From positions 45,093 through 109,092 of the forward strand of contig JAEZCJ010000034.1 of assembly GCA_023433615.1 (NCBI GenBank): a DNA stretch of 64,000 bases, written 5' to 3'. Numbering within the stretch: the first letter of the stretch is position 1; the number at the start of each line of letters is the position of its first letter. Below are positions 34,158 to 42,582 of this stretch, in pieces. The DNA comes from Bacillota bacterium. GTDB taxonomy: Bacteria; Bacillota; Bacilli; Paenibacillales; Paenibacillaceae. Both the position numbers and the translations under genes were made by a program. The notes beneath the pieces were generated by a model. That model was not told the DNA's origin, ran no database searches, and worked only from the letters and a program-made list of their open reading frames with translations.

Positions 34158-34191
34158 AAACCTCTGTCGGACTACAGCGGCAGAGGTTTTT
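34158..34191 (+). terminator. Rho-independent terminator of the fucose operon
   Basis: AAACCTCTG and CAGAGGTTT form the stem, followed by a T-run to 34191. Confidence 0.85.
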
Positions 34192-34310
34192 CGGCATATA
34201 AGTTTTATAATTATAGTTAAATAAAGGAAAACGCTAGCAATGCCGCGAATTGGTATGGAAGATCACGATACCCGGTAAGGATTCTCTCGTGAGAAGAGGG
34301 AGTGAAAGAT

Positions 34311-35249
34311 GTGAAATCTACGCACACAGCAGACATCGAAAGAATACTGAAAAGACTAGATAAGCCTGATTTGATTCGTCTACTGACAGAGCATATCTCG
34401 GGCAGCGACCTGAATACGCTCCTATTAAAAGTGTTTCATGAGAAGGTCGCGCGGTCCACTCCAAATAACTTGCTCAAGCGGTACACAGAAAACCGATTTG
34501 TTCATCCGGCAAATGTTGAACCCGTCCGGCTAAAACAACTAGAGATGGCAATGTTGAAGATTGCTGTGAGTCAGGGAGTATCACCGCTCGAATTGTCACC
34601 CGTTGCCCCTCTGGGCTGTGCCTCGATCGTGGGAACGGTCGATCAAAATAAAGTCATCTCCGCACTACGGGGAACGGAGGTTGTATCCGATGCGACGAAC
34701 CTAATCGCGCTGCACATCGCGGAACTGATAAAATACGATAAATCGCCAAGAGAGGATTTTTTGCGATTCTGTACGACCCACAGGCATGTCCGTGCACAGT
34801 ATTTTGGCGATACGCCAGGGATGCTCGCACATTTCCACCTCTTCTGTATGGTCACTTCCGGAGTCGACCAAGGATCCTACGACTTTGAGCGAAGATCGCT
34901 GTGGGACAACATCGAAGTTTACCGGACGATTTTCGATTCGCTTTTCGGTTCGACTATCGAAGTGATCATTAGCGAGCGGGGCGGCTATAAAGACAGCGCC
35001 GGTCTGGTATCGAGAGTGATCGAATACGGGCGTAGCTTGAAACTACCAGACGTGGTCATTCGCGCAGGCGATTCACAGACGGAAAATTTGTACTATAAGG
35101 GGCTGCAATTCACCATAAAAACGGTAATCGATGACAAGGAGCATTACATCGGTGACGGAGGCTTCGTAGATTGGACAGAAAAAATGCTCGGAGCCAAAAA
35201 AGAACGTCTATTGATCAGCGCAATCGGATTGGATCGATTGTTGGCGTGA
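34311..35249 (+). CDS. Class II aminoacyl-tRNA-synthetase-like orphan protein
   Basis: A 312-residue protein with no confident family. The second half resembles the catalytic core of class II synthetases, particularly HisRS-like proteins: a motif-2-like stretch (FCTTHRHVRAQYF...LAHFHLF), then ENLYYKGLQFTIKTVI, then GDGGFVDWTEKMLG and a motif-3-like LLISAIGLDRLLA at the C-terminus. No anticodon-binding domain follows. The start is GTG 34311, ten bases behind AGAGGG; GTG 34302 is too close. HisZ/PoxA/PylS-type paralogues do non-tRNA or specialised work; function here is unknown. Confidence 0.6.
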   Translation: MKSTHTADIERILKRLDKPDLIRLLTEHISGSDLNTLLLKVFHEKVARSTPNNLLKRYTENRFVHPANVEPVRLKQLEMAMLKIAVSQGVSPLELSPVAPLGCASIVGTVDQNKVISALRGTEVVSDATNLIALHIAELIKYDKSPREDFLRFCTTHRHVRAQYFGDTPGMLAHFHLFCMVTSGVDQGSYDFERRSLWDNIEVYRTIFDSLFGSTIEVIISERGGYKDSAGLVSRVIEYGRSLKLPDVVIRAGDSQTENLYYKGLQFTIKTVIDDKEHYIGDGGFVDWTEKMLGAKKERLLISAIGLDRLLA

Positions 35250-35307
35250 AGGTACCCGAGTAGGTGCCTTCCAATGGCGCGGATCGGAAGAGGAGTCGAA
35301 AGTGTAA

Positions 35308-35805
35308 ATGAAGAGTTCTATTCTAACGATAATCATCGTTGCAGCATTAGCGATCGTTACGGGATGCGGCAACGAAACGATTAGCAACGAGAAAATTGCG
35401 GAGCAGTATGTTGAGGAGCAAGGTTATATGGTCACTTCTCGAAGCGCCAACGTTCAAACATACGTTCTGGTTAAGAGCAAACTGTTCGGAAGCGAGGATT
35501 CCATGCTGTATCAACAGACATGGGGCGTGCAGAAGGTAGAACCGGATCCGTATATCGGGAAGGAAATAGCCGTCTACGGCTTCACCGTGAGAAACCATCC
35601 GCTCGAAACGATCTATAACCGCGAGACCGACATCGCCGTTATGGTCTGTGAAGGCAAGGTGATCGGCGGAACCTCATTCCCGGCGCAACAGGATGAGTTG
35701 TTGATGGGTTGGCCTTATTCACTCGATGGCCAAACATTGGAGGAAGTAACGGGATTGACTTATCAAGAGTGGTCAGATAAGTGGAAGAAGAAATACGGCA
35801 GTTAA
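35308..35805 (+). CDS. Small lipoprotein of unknown function
   Basis: A 165-residue exported lipoprotein: signal ILTIIIVAALAIVTGC with Cys near residue 20, then an acidic mature part with DSMLYQQTWGVQKVEPDPYI and GKEIAVYGFTV. AGAGGAG precedes the ATG. The pattern (a domain of about 140 residues ending YQEWSDKWKKKYG) is of the sort found in Bacillales DUF4830-like lipoproteins, but I cannot place it firmly. Confidence 0.7.
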   Translation: MKSSILTIIIVAALAIVTGCGNETISNEKIAEQYVEEQGYMVTSRSANVQTYVLVKSKLFGSEDSMLYQQTWGVQKVEPDPYIGKEIAVYGFTVRNHPLETIYNRETDIAVMVCEGKVIGGTSFPAQQDELLMGWPYSLDGQTLEEVTGLTYQEWSDKWKKKYGS

Positions 35806-35867
35806 AGGTTGGTGGCGACATGGAGGGCAATCGTTCCGCAACCGATCTAACGGGATAGAGGTGAGAC

Positions 35868-36326
35868 ATGAATCGGAACCAATCTTGGACTATGCAGAAG
35901 ACGATAGGGATCCTGCTTATCGCTGTAGGGATCTTCATCCTGATGGCCGTTATCGGAAACGAGAATCGGCGTGAAGCCAAGCCACTATACTTAAGCGGAT
36001 ATAGTGAAGAGATAGCCGGCGAGCCGAATGAGCAGTCGATTGTGCAATTTTCGATTACGCTGCATAATCCGGGAGATAAGGCTTATGCGATTGAAAAAAT
36101 CGTACCGATCGTATCGGATCAAGCCGCTTCTCTTATTCGCGTAGACCCCCAGCTCATTACGGTCAATGATCGGATCGGGAAGAACAAAGAATTGAGTTAT
36201 TATTCCCAGTTCGTTATCGACACAAGCGCATTCACAGCGGATGAAATAACGTCCATTATCCCGATCATTCGTAGTTATGTCGTGACTTATGGAGAAGGCC
36301 AAGTGGCTATACTGGATGTACAATAG
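35868..36326 (+). CDS. Membrane-anchored hypothetical protein
   Basis: A 152-residue protein with one N-terminal membrane helix (TIGILLIAVGIFILMAVIG, residues about 12-30) and an extracytoplasmic beta-rich domain (VQFSITLHNPGDKAYAIEKI then VPIVSDQAASLIRVDPQ). GAGGTGAG precedes the ATG. No family is recognised. It follows the lipoprotein gene by 62 bases and lies 37 bases from the phosphotransferase, so the three may be one transcript. Confidence 0.65.
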   Translation: MNRNQSWTMQKTIGILLIAVGIFILMAVIGNENRREAKPLYLSGYSEEIAGEPNEQSIVQFSITLHNPGDKAYAIEKIVPIVSDQAASLIRVDPQLITVNDRIGKNKELSYYSQFVIDTSAFTADEITSIIPIIRSYVVTYGEGQVAILDVQ

Positions 36327-36363
36327 AATCTCTTACATAGAGTCATGCTTGGAGGGATCGCTC

Positions 36364-37155
36364 ATGTATAACCATGAGAACGAAGAAAAATTAACCGGGG
36401 GCAATGTCTCTAACGTATATCGTGCGGGCGATACCGTGCGGCGCGACATCAAACCGGGCAGCGAAAAGATCCATAAATTACTCAACCATCTAGAGAAAAA
36501 GGGATTCAGCTACGCACCGAGATTTCTGGGCATCGATGAAAGAGGAAGAGAGGTTTTATCCTACATCGAGGGTGAAGCGGGCCATTATCCTCTTAAGAAA
36601 TACATGTGGTCGGATGAGGCCTTAATCGAAATCGCGAAGATGCTCCGACAGTATCATGATTCCGTGCAAGATTTTGCAATGGACGAGAGCTGGGAACCGA
36701 TCGATAACACCCCTCAGCCGTTCGAAGTGCTATGCCACAATGATTTTGCGATATATAACATCATTTTTCGCGATGAAAGACCGGTTGGCATCATCGATTA
36801 CGACGTGGCCGGACCGGGGCCAAGAATATGGGACATTGCTTATGCGCTGTATACCTGTGCCCCCTTAAGCAGACTGTACCTCTCAGAAGCAGGTGAAGTC
36901 GTCGACTATGATCCATTGCAGCATGCCGACCGCATGAAGCGCAGAGTCGCATTATTCATCGAATCTTACGGTTTAGAAACGGCTGATCATGTTGCGGATA
37001 TGGTGCTGCTGCGGTTAGAAGCTCTATGTCGCACGATGATTAGAAAAAGCAGCGAAGGTGATGCCGCTTTCCAGAAGATGATCGACGAGGGTCATCTTGA
37101 ACACTATCGACGCGATATTCGATTCATTCGAGAGCATCAAGCAGAATGGAACTAA
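36364..37155 (+). CDS. Aminoglycoside-phosphotransferase-fold kinase
   Basis: A 263-residue APH/choline-kinase-fold protein. It has the catalytic loop CHNDFAIYNIIF (Asp and Asn near residues 126-131) and the metal Asp in GIIDYDVAGPGPRIWDIAYA. The N-terminal lobe is short, with LTGGNVSNVYRAGDTV forming the ATP loop. The start at 36364 lies behind TTGGAGGG; a start 25 codons earlier would overlap the previous gene. The substrate may be an antibiotic, a sugar or a small metabolite; family membership alone does not imply resistance. Confidence 0.85.
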   Translation: MYNHENEEKLTGGNVSNVYRAGDTVRRDIKPGSEKIHKLLNHLEKKGFSYAPRFLGIDERGREVLSYIEGEAGHYPLKKYMWSDEALIEIAKMLRQYHDSVQDFAMDESWEPIDNTPQPFEVLCHNDFAIYNIIFRDERPVGIIDYDVAGPGPRIWDIAYALYTCAPLSRLYLSEAGEVVDYDPLQHADRMKRRVALFIESYGLETADHVADMVLLRLEALCRTMIRKSSEGDAAFQKMIDEGHLEHYRRDIRFIREHQAEWN

Positions 37156-37321
37156 CTCGATAATACGGAGGAGACGCAGGATGAAACCAACGATGACCTT
37201 CGGTATCTGCCCGGTGCAGTCGATCTGATAACGGATTGCATCGGGCTCTATACGAGTTATCAGTACGCTGCACCGATTCGCATGCATAGCGCTTAACGAA
37301 CATGTGGAGAGGTGGATGAAC
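37156..37321 (+). other. Gap with a 15-codon frame, possibly a gene remnant
   Basis: GGAGGAG stands before ATG 37181 and a short frame MKPTMTFGICPVQSI that stops at once. The following 100 bases contain no terminator or promoter that I can support. It may be the stump of a decayed gene. Confidence 0.2.
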
Positions 37322-38107
37322 ATGAACGGACAAATGATGAAAGAACTATGGCTGAAAGAGGAGCGAAGGACATTTGCAGGCTGGGATTTTTCCCGTCTCG
37401 AGAATCGCACTTCGGAACAAGGCTTGGACTGGGATTATCGCGGCATTGTTCAATCGCATCTGAAGCCGGAGAACACTATGCTGGATATGGGGACCGGCGG
37501 CGGCGAATTGCTGCTGTCGCTATCGCCGCCAAGCGGGCGCACCTATGCAACCGAATCGTATCTGCCTAATTACGAGCTGTGCCTGGAGCGGTTGCCCATG
37601 CACGGCATTACGGTACGGCATGTAACGGACGATGACAACTTGCCTTTCGCGGATACATGCTTTGATCTCGTGATTAACCGCCAAGCATCCTTCGACGCAC
37701 AAGAAGTCTACCGCGTACTGAAGCCGGGAGGCTTGTTCATCACGCAGCAAGTAGGCGGACAGAACAATCTCGCGCTCACGCATCGATTGCTAGGCGAAGA
37801 AGCGTCACGAACGACAGATCCGGCGTTCAGCTTGAAGTCTGCGTCTCGCCAGCTTCTTGATGCCGGTTTCGCGATCCAGGAAGGGAAGGAATGTTACCCG
37901 ATCCTCCGATTCTACGATGTCGGAGCGTTGGTCTATTATGCGACAATCATCGAATGGGAGTTTCCGGGATTCTCGGTAGAGCGCTGCTATGATCGACTCT
38001 GCGAGATGCAAGAAGATGTCGAGAACATGGGCTATGTCGAGAGCAGGGAGCATCGATTCTTCATCCTGGCGACAAAAGCAGAAGGCGGAGGTACGCATGA
38101 TCGTTGA
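37322..38107 (+). CDS. Class I SAM-dependent methyltransferase
   Basis: A methyltransferase of about 261 residues. Motif I is MLDMGTGGGELLLSL near residue 55; then ATESYLPNYELC for the strand-2 region, FDLVINRQASFDAQEVYRVL for motif IV and KPGGLFITQQVGG for motif VI. GGAGAGG lies nine bases before ATG 37322, better than the ATG at 37316. The nearest familiar type is RrmA/UbiE-like Methyltransf_11. Substrate unknown. It overlaps the start of the next gene by 11 bases. Confidence 0.85.
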   Translation: MNGQMMKELWLKEERRTFAGWDFSRLENRTSEQGLDWDYRGIVQSHLKPENTMLDMGTGGGELLLSLSPPSGRTYATESYLPNYELCLERLPMHGITVRHVTDDDNLPFADTCFDLVINRQASFDAQEVYRVLKPGGLFITQQVGGQNNLALTHRLLGEEASRTTDPAFSLKSASRQLLDAGFAIQEGKECYPILRFYDVGALVYYATIIEWEFPGFSVERCYDRLCEMQEDVENMGYVESREHRFFILATKAEGGGTHDR

Positions 38108-38915
38108 ATTTACCATGGAGGATGGCGTTCTGGAGCAGCCTGCTTATTTGAAAGATGAGGCAGCCTACAATCTTCTCCACCTCATTACCGAGTCGAAGCT
38201 AGCGTTACGCTTGACGAGCAGAGGAAGAAAAATCATTTTCGCGCAGACGCCGGGACATAACGCGTGGCTGTGGCTTGCGGAGCAGGCAAACGACAGCGAA
38301 CGCCATCGGCTGATCCATCAGCTAGTCGACTATCTAGCGAAACGCGATATCGTCCTGCCTGGGGTGACGGGATCTGCGCGGACGGTGGAGCTTTTTGCGG
38401 AGCGGTATGCTGCGGCACGTCGACTCGCCTATGAGACGCATATGGGCATGGAGTCGTACAGCTGTCCGAATGAACCCTACCGACCGAATGTAGCCGGACG
38501 ACTGCGGGTCTCGAATCGTAAGGATGCTCCGGTCATTGCGGAGTTCCTGGCCGGATTCCAAGCAGATGCTTACGGAACACCGTCGGATGCAGAGAGCCAT
38601 CTAGCCGCAGCGGAATGGATGTCCTCGAGCGGCAAGCTGCATGTATGGGTCACCGATGATGAGATCGTGTCGATGGCGAATCTCGCGCATCGATCGCGAA
38701 GATACGGCAGGATCAACTCGGTCTACACCCCGCGCCCGCATCGAAAAAAAGGGTACGCCAGCGCGATCGTGTCTGCGTTATGCAGCATCTTGCACAGCGA
38801 GAAGCTGATCCCGATGCTGTATGCGGATCAGCAGAATCCCGATTCGAACCGCGTCTACCGGAACGTCGGGTTCTTGCCTTCCGGCATAGTGAACGATGTC
38901 AGGTTCTTGGGTTGA
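38097..38915 (+). CDS. GNAT family N-acetyltransferase
   Basis: A 272-residue protein whose C-terminal half is a GNAT domain: GRINSVYTPRPHRKKGYASA (with the acetyl-CoA-binding Arg/Gly loop RKKGYAS near residue 220) and the late NRVYRNVGFLPSG. The N-terminal 140 residues form the degenerate first GNAT-like half often seen in this group. GCGGAGG lies before ATG 38097, overlapping the methyltransferase gene by 11 bases, so the two are coupled. Substrate unknown. Confidence 0.83.
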   Translation: MIVEFTMEDGVLEQPAYLKDEAAYNLLHLITESKLALRLTSRGRKIIFAQTPGHNAWLWLAEQANDSERHRLIHQLVDYLAKRDIVLPGVTGSARTVELFAERYAAARRLAYETHMGMESYSCPNEPYRPNVAGRLRVSNRKDAPVIAEFLAGFQADAYGTPSDAESHLAAAEWMSSSGKLHVWVTDDEIVSMANLAHRSRRYGRINSVYTPRPHRKKGYASAIVSALCSILHSEKLIPMLYADQQNPDSNRVYRNVGFLPSGIVNDVRFLG

Positions 38916-38929
38916 CGGGGGGGTATCGA

Positions 38930-39712
38930 TTGTTCGATCCGATGACGCATCCGGAGTGGGTGAGTCCGCATAGCGATGCGTGGTATGCGCAGTTGGGCAG
39001 CGAATCAGGGGTCTATCGATACCCCTGGAAGTCGCGGTTCGATGGACCGACTGCCGAGTCGATATTCTCGGACAAGCTGTCTGAGTATGCCCGGAACGGA
39101 ACGGTTCTCGAGATTGGATGCGGACATGGAGAGTTTGCGCATTCGCTAGCATCGGTAGCGGCGGAAGTGACCGGAATCGACACGTCTGAGACCTTCATTG
39201 CCGCCGCAAAAGCCAACTATGCCGCGCCACATATGCGTTTCATGGTTGTCGACGGCAATGGGGAATTGCCATTCACAGATGGTAGCTTCGATCTCGCCTA
39301 TGCGAAGAAAGGACCGACGCAATGGTTCCGGGAAGCGAATCGAGTCGTCAAGGCTGACGGAGCGGTCGCGGCCTTGTATCATGCCGGCAGCCACGGCCTT
39401 ATCCGTGAGGTTTTTCCGGGCCTTTATCATCCTGCACCGTACCCGATTGCTAGCGACATCCTGCCCGAACTCGGATTAGTGCACTCGGGGCTTACGGAAG
39501 TAAGATCCGAGTTATTGGAAGAGACGGAGTACTTGGCTTCCGCGGAGGATGTCTTAATTAAGAAATGCTTCGGTCAGAATGAGCGCCTGCATGATGCTGT
39601 GTGGGAGGCATGTTTGCGGGACGTGGAAAAGATTTTCGACCGATATGCATCTCCTCTAGGGCTACAAGTGACGAATTGTTATTACCTGGTGACAGCGAGA
39701 GCGTCGCCCTAG
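38930..39712 (+). CDS. Class I SAM-dependent methyltransferase
   Basis: A methyltransferase of about 260 residues. Motif I is VLEIGCGHGEFAHSL near residue 63, followed by VTGIDTSETFIAAAK and FDLAYAKKGPTQWF. TTG 38930 stands six bases behind a G7 run that can act as ribosome site; ATG 38942 is the fallback. Its C-terminal half is less conserved. It is 14 bases downstream of the GNAT gene and 15 bases upstream of the MOSC gene, so these genes probably share a transcript. Confidence 0.83.
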   Translation: MFDPMTHPEWVSPHSDAWYAQLGSESGVYRYPWKSRFDGPTAESIFSDKLSEYARNGTVLEIGCGHGEFAHSLASVAAEVTGIDTSETFIAAAKANYAAPHMRFMVVDGNGELPFTDGSFDLAYAKKGPTQWFREANRVVKADGAVAALYHAGSHGLIREVFPGLYHPAPYPIASDILPELGLVHSGLTEVRSELLEETEYLASAEDVLIKKCFGQNERLHDAVWEACLRDVEKIFDRYASPLGLQVTNCYYLVTARASP

Positions 39713-39727
39713 GAGAGGAGGGATGGA

Positions 39728-40471
39728 GTGGAACGGCGGATGATCGGCAAGCTCGTGGGGATTGCGAGGTATCCGGTGAAATCGATGGCAGGCGAGGAGC
39801 TTCAGCACGTTCGTGTTGAACCTTACGGTGTGCGCGGTGACCGCAGCCATGCATTCATCGAAGACGGCATCGAGGGCTGGGATCGTTATCTGACAGCGAG
39901 AGAAGTGCCGAACTTATTGACTTACCGTGCAGCTTACGAGATCGGCGGGGATTCAGATGAGACGGGATTCCCGCGCTTGCGAGTGACCTCTCCGGATGGG
40001 AGGCGTTTCGAATGGGATGAGCAATTGCTCGCGGAGATCCGGCCGCAGACGAAGCGTTCGATCTCCTTGCTGCGGTGTCAACCGGATGAGGAGTCGCTCA
40101 TGGCCGTGGATGCCGGCGGAATTCTCATCATTACGGACCGTACGCTGCGCAGGCTGGAGCAGTTGTTGGGACGATTCGTTGATCGCAGGCGTTTTCGCGC
40201 GAACTTGGTGGTCGAGTTGGAAGAAGGGGAGATCATGGAGGACGCCGCACTGATTGGCTGCAAGCTGCGGATCGGCGATGCCGTGGTCGAGATTACGGAG
40301 GCTTGCGAGCGCTGTATGATGATTACGCTCGACCCGGATACGCTGGAACGAAACGCGCGAATGCTGAGGATCGTCAATGAGGAAATGGGGATGTTATTCG
40401 GCCTGTATGCCTCTGTCGTGCAGCCAGGCGAGGTCCGTGCCGGGGACCGCATCTACTTGGAGAAGCGCTAG
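39728..40471 (+). CDS. MOSC-domain protein
   Basis: A 247-residue protein with the N-terminal beta-barrel half (GIARYPVKSMAGEELQHVRV then GVRGDRSHAFIED) and a C-terminal MOSC domain ending ITEACERCMMITLDPDTLER. MOSC proteins act on sulfur or nitrogen substrates with molybdenum cofactor, for example YiiM/YcbX. The Cys in CERC matches the conserved cysteine of the family. The start is probably GTG 39728 behind GGAGGG. Confidence 0.88.
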   Translation: MERRMIGKLVGIARYPVKSMAGEELQHVRVEPYGVRGDRSHAFIEDGIEGWDRYLTAREVPNLLTYRAAYEIGGDSDETGFPRLRVTSPDGRRFEWDEQLLAEIRPQTKRSISLLRCQPDEESLMAVDAGGILIITDRTLRRLEQLLGRFVDRRRFRANLVVELEEGEIMEDAALIGCKLRIGDAVVEITEACERCMMITLDPDTLERNARMLRIVNEEMGMLFGLYASVVQPGEVRAGDRIYLEKR

Positions 40472-40486
40472 GAGGTACGGTGAAAC

Positions 40487-40777
40487 ATGGATATAAATCC
40501 GAGGGTTGTTCTAGCTGAATATGAACGCTTGCCCAAGGCGGATCGGAGGCGGCTTGAAGAGGGATTGATTCGCATTCACGGAAGAAAGTTCAATATGACG
40601 TTGGAAGAGTTGGCGTCTTATACTGCGGCTGAACTGGGGAACATCTACAGAATCATCCAAGGCATCCATCTGACAAGGCAATATGTGCCCGATCTGCGAG
40701 AGGCGTATCATTCGATGGAGGTGAGCGACCTACCTAGTAGAGTGTCATTCGGACGAAACGAGCACGAAAGTGAGTAG
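40487..40777 (+). CDS. Small hypothetical protein
   Basis: A 96-residue mostly helical protein (LAEYERLPKADRRRLEEGLI then YTAAELGNIYRIIQGIHLTR) without membrane segment or recognised motif. CTAGGAGG precedes the ATG, 15 bases after the MOSC gene, so it is probably the last gene of that transcript. The repeat cluster begins 22 bases after its stop. Confidence 0.6.
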   Translation: MDINPRVVLAEYERLPKADRRRLEEGLIRIHGRKFNMTLEELASYTAAELGNIYRIIQGIHLTRQYVPDLREAYHSMEVSDLPSRVSFGRNEHESE

Positions 40778-40798
40778 GTTGTTAAGCGGAAGCGTGCA

Positions 40799-40984
40799 AT
40801 GCCTGCATTTGTGCAGTTTTTTCTGATGATAGGGTCCATTTTGGCTGAATGCCTGCAAATGTACAGTTATTTGATGCCCTATCCACTCAAGGTGGCGTAT
40901 CACGGTTGAAAAGATGTATATTTGCAGGAATTTACCAAATGGGGGCTTGTAAATGATATAAAACTGTAGATTTGCAGGAATATC
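40799..40984. repeat. Cluster of four related 20-bp repeats, two in each orientation
   Basis: Units AATGCCTGCATTTGTGCAG (40799-40817) and AATGCCTGCAAATGTACAG (40849-40867) are direct; GATGTATATTTGCAGGAATT (40914-40933) and CTGTAGATTTGCAGGAATAT (40965-40984) are inverted relative to them. Spacing is about 50 bases. The facing copies could pair into a long hairpin. The last unit ends two bases before the dnaN-like stop. Similar TGCAnnTnTACAG repeats are frequent between genes in Paenibacillus. Confidence 0.75.
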
Positions 40985-40986
40985 AA

Positions 40987-42120
40987 TCAACGCGATCGAA
41001 TCGGCGTTAGAATATAGTATGCTGACGTAGAATTGTGCGGTTGAACGATAATCGGACGTTCGGGACCTGCCATTCGCAGCCAAACCTCAGCGGAATCGAT
41101 CGCATGCAGTATCTCCAGCATATACTTCCCATTATAGTGAATCGAGATTAGATCGCCGATCATGTCGAGCAGCGGGAAGGTCTCGACGGCTTCCCCGATG
41201 TCGGCCGTCTGTGCCGATAGCTCAGACGTACGATGATGCGCAGGCTGCATACGAACAGCGTTGCTGGATCCTGCGAGAAGAATAATCTTTCCAAGAGAGT
41301 GAATGAAGGTCGCAGTATCTAGGAGTACTTCTGTTGCATAGCGCTCAGGAATGAGGTTCTCGGTAGAAGGGAAATTGCCAGGCAAGAGAGAGGACTGCAT
41401 CAGCATCCTGTCCGTTCTGAACAATATGCGATGGTTCTCGATCGTAATCTCAATATCTTCTGTTACATTGTTGACCATGCGTGACAGGGCAGATAAGTGT
41501 TTGCCTGGAACAATGGCGGTTGCGACTGGCTGGCTGGCATCCGACTTGTATGCGAAAGTTGCTTGAGTCGAGGCTAGACGAATCCCGTCAGTCGCGCGTA
41601 ATGTCAGACATTCGCTGTCTACCTGACAATGGACGCCGGTGAGTGCAGGACGTGATTCTGAAGCGGACACGGCGAAGGCAACTTGCTGGATCATTCCTTG
41701 GAGTACACGGTTCGGCATGCGGAACGTGAATCGAGCAGATTCACCCAACTGAAAGGCCGGATAATCGACAGCATCCATTCCGCACAGCCGATAGGTCGAT
41801 ATCCCTGAACGGATCGTGATGGAATAGTCTTCGCTCGTTTCGAGGATCAAGTTCGTAAGATCTAGTCGGCGAACGAGTTCATACAGCGACCGTCCCGGCA
41901 CGACGAGGCTGCGGCACTGTTCGAGCATTCTAGGGGATTCAATCAGCGGGAGCTTGTACATAACCATCAAACCAATCGTTCCAGCGGTGAGTGTCAGGCA
42001 GGAAGGATCAGCCTCCACCCGAATGCCGGTTAGAACCGGAATGGAAGGCTTAGCCGGTATGATCGGGGTCAATTGCTGAAGTGCATGTGCGAGCGCCGTG
42101 CGCGAAACTTCTGCATGCAT
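40987..42120 (-). CDS. dnaN: DNA polymerase III beta-subunit (sliding clamp) paralogue
   Basis: A 377-residue protein with the three clamp domains. Marks include VLTGIRVEADPSCLTLTAG (domain 1), FRMPNRVLQGMIQQVAFAVS and PALTGVHCQVDSECLTLRAT (domain 2), RLASTQATFAYKS, and a C-terminal domain ending YYILTPIRSR, close to the MPIR(L) end of genuine clamps. It is not in a dnaA-dnaN-recF context but in an operon with an RHH protein, so it is an accessory clamp. In Bacillales such second copies are occasional; a role in repair or replication of special DNA is inference. Confidence 0.87.
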   Translation of the reverse strand: MHAEVSRTALAHALQQLTPIIPAKPSIPVLTGIRVEADPSCLTLTAGTIGLMVMYKLPLIESPRMLEQCRSLVVPGRSLYELVRRLDLTNLILETSEDYSITIRSGISTYRLCGMDAVDYPAFQLGESARFTFRMPNRVLQGMIQQVAFAVSASESRPALTGVHCQVDSECLTLRATDGIRLASTQATFAYKSDASQPVATAIVPGKHLSALSRMVNNVTEDIEITIENHRILFRTDRMLMQSSLLPGNFPSTENLIPERYATEVLLDTATFIHSLGKIILLAGSSNAVRMQPAHHRTSELSAQTADIGEAVETFPLLDMIGDLISIHYNGKYMLEILHAIDSAEVWLRMAGPERPIIVQPHNSTSAYYILTPIRSR

Positions 42121-42123
42121 CCG

Positions 42124-42378
42124 TCATTTCGCTCCATTCTGCATCATCTGAGCACCGGATTCGATCAACGTTCGCAGGACCTCGGATTTGGATCGATTAT
42201 GTTCCTGGCAATGCGCCTCGATCGCATCCCACATCTCGTCAGATAGCGTTAAAGAAACTTTGCGCGTGCTGCCGATTCCTTTGCGGCCGGCACCTCTACG
42301 AGGCCCGCCTCTTGTAAACATGAGCGATAGCTGTCCATCTTGATCGGGTATACCGAGTCTAATATCGTTGTTTGCCAT
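42124..42378 (-). CDS. Ribbon-helix-helix DNA-binding protein
   Basis: An 84-residue protein with a basic, Gly-rich arm (RGGPRRGAGRKGIGSTRK) followed by the RHH core KVSLTLSDEMWDAIEAHCQE and SKSEVLRTLIES. This arm-plus-RHH design is common in plasmid and phage partition or repressor proteins. AAAGGTGA precedes the ATG. It is three bases upstream of the dnaN paralogue and is co-transcribed with it; a near-palindrome TTAGGTAACTAA (42399-42410) just upstream could be its operator. Confidence 0.82.
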   Translation of the reverse strand: MANNDIRLGIPDQDGQLSLMFTRGGPRRGAGRKGIGSTRKVSLTLSDEMWDAIEAHCQEHNRSKSEVLRTLIESGAQMMQNGAK

Positions 42379-42582
42379 GTACTCACCTTTCTTTTGAATT
42401 AGGTAACTAAAATCAAATTCTGCATACTATTAATGTATCACTGATGCACGCAATTGGCAATATCAGGAGATGCGAAATGGCAGGGCACGGCATCAATCAT
42501 GAACAAGCGGCAACGATCAATGAGGAACTCGCTCATTAATTCAGTGCCAATCGATACTATTGCGGCACATTGGAGGAAAACG

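Noticed and set aside
36364..37155. Antibiotic-resistance gene
   Set aside because: The kinase fold fits, but no specific aminoglycoside-enzyme features or resistance context are visible, so only the general family is claimed.
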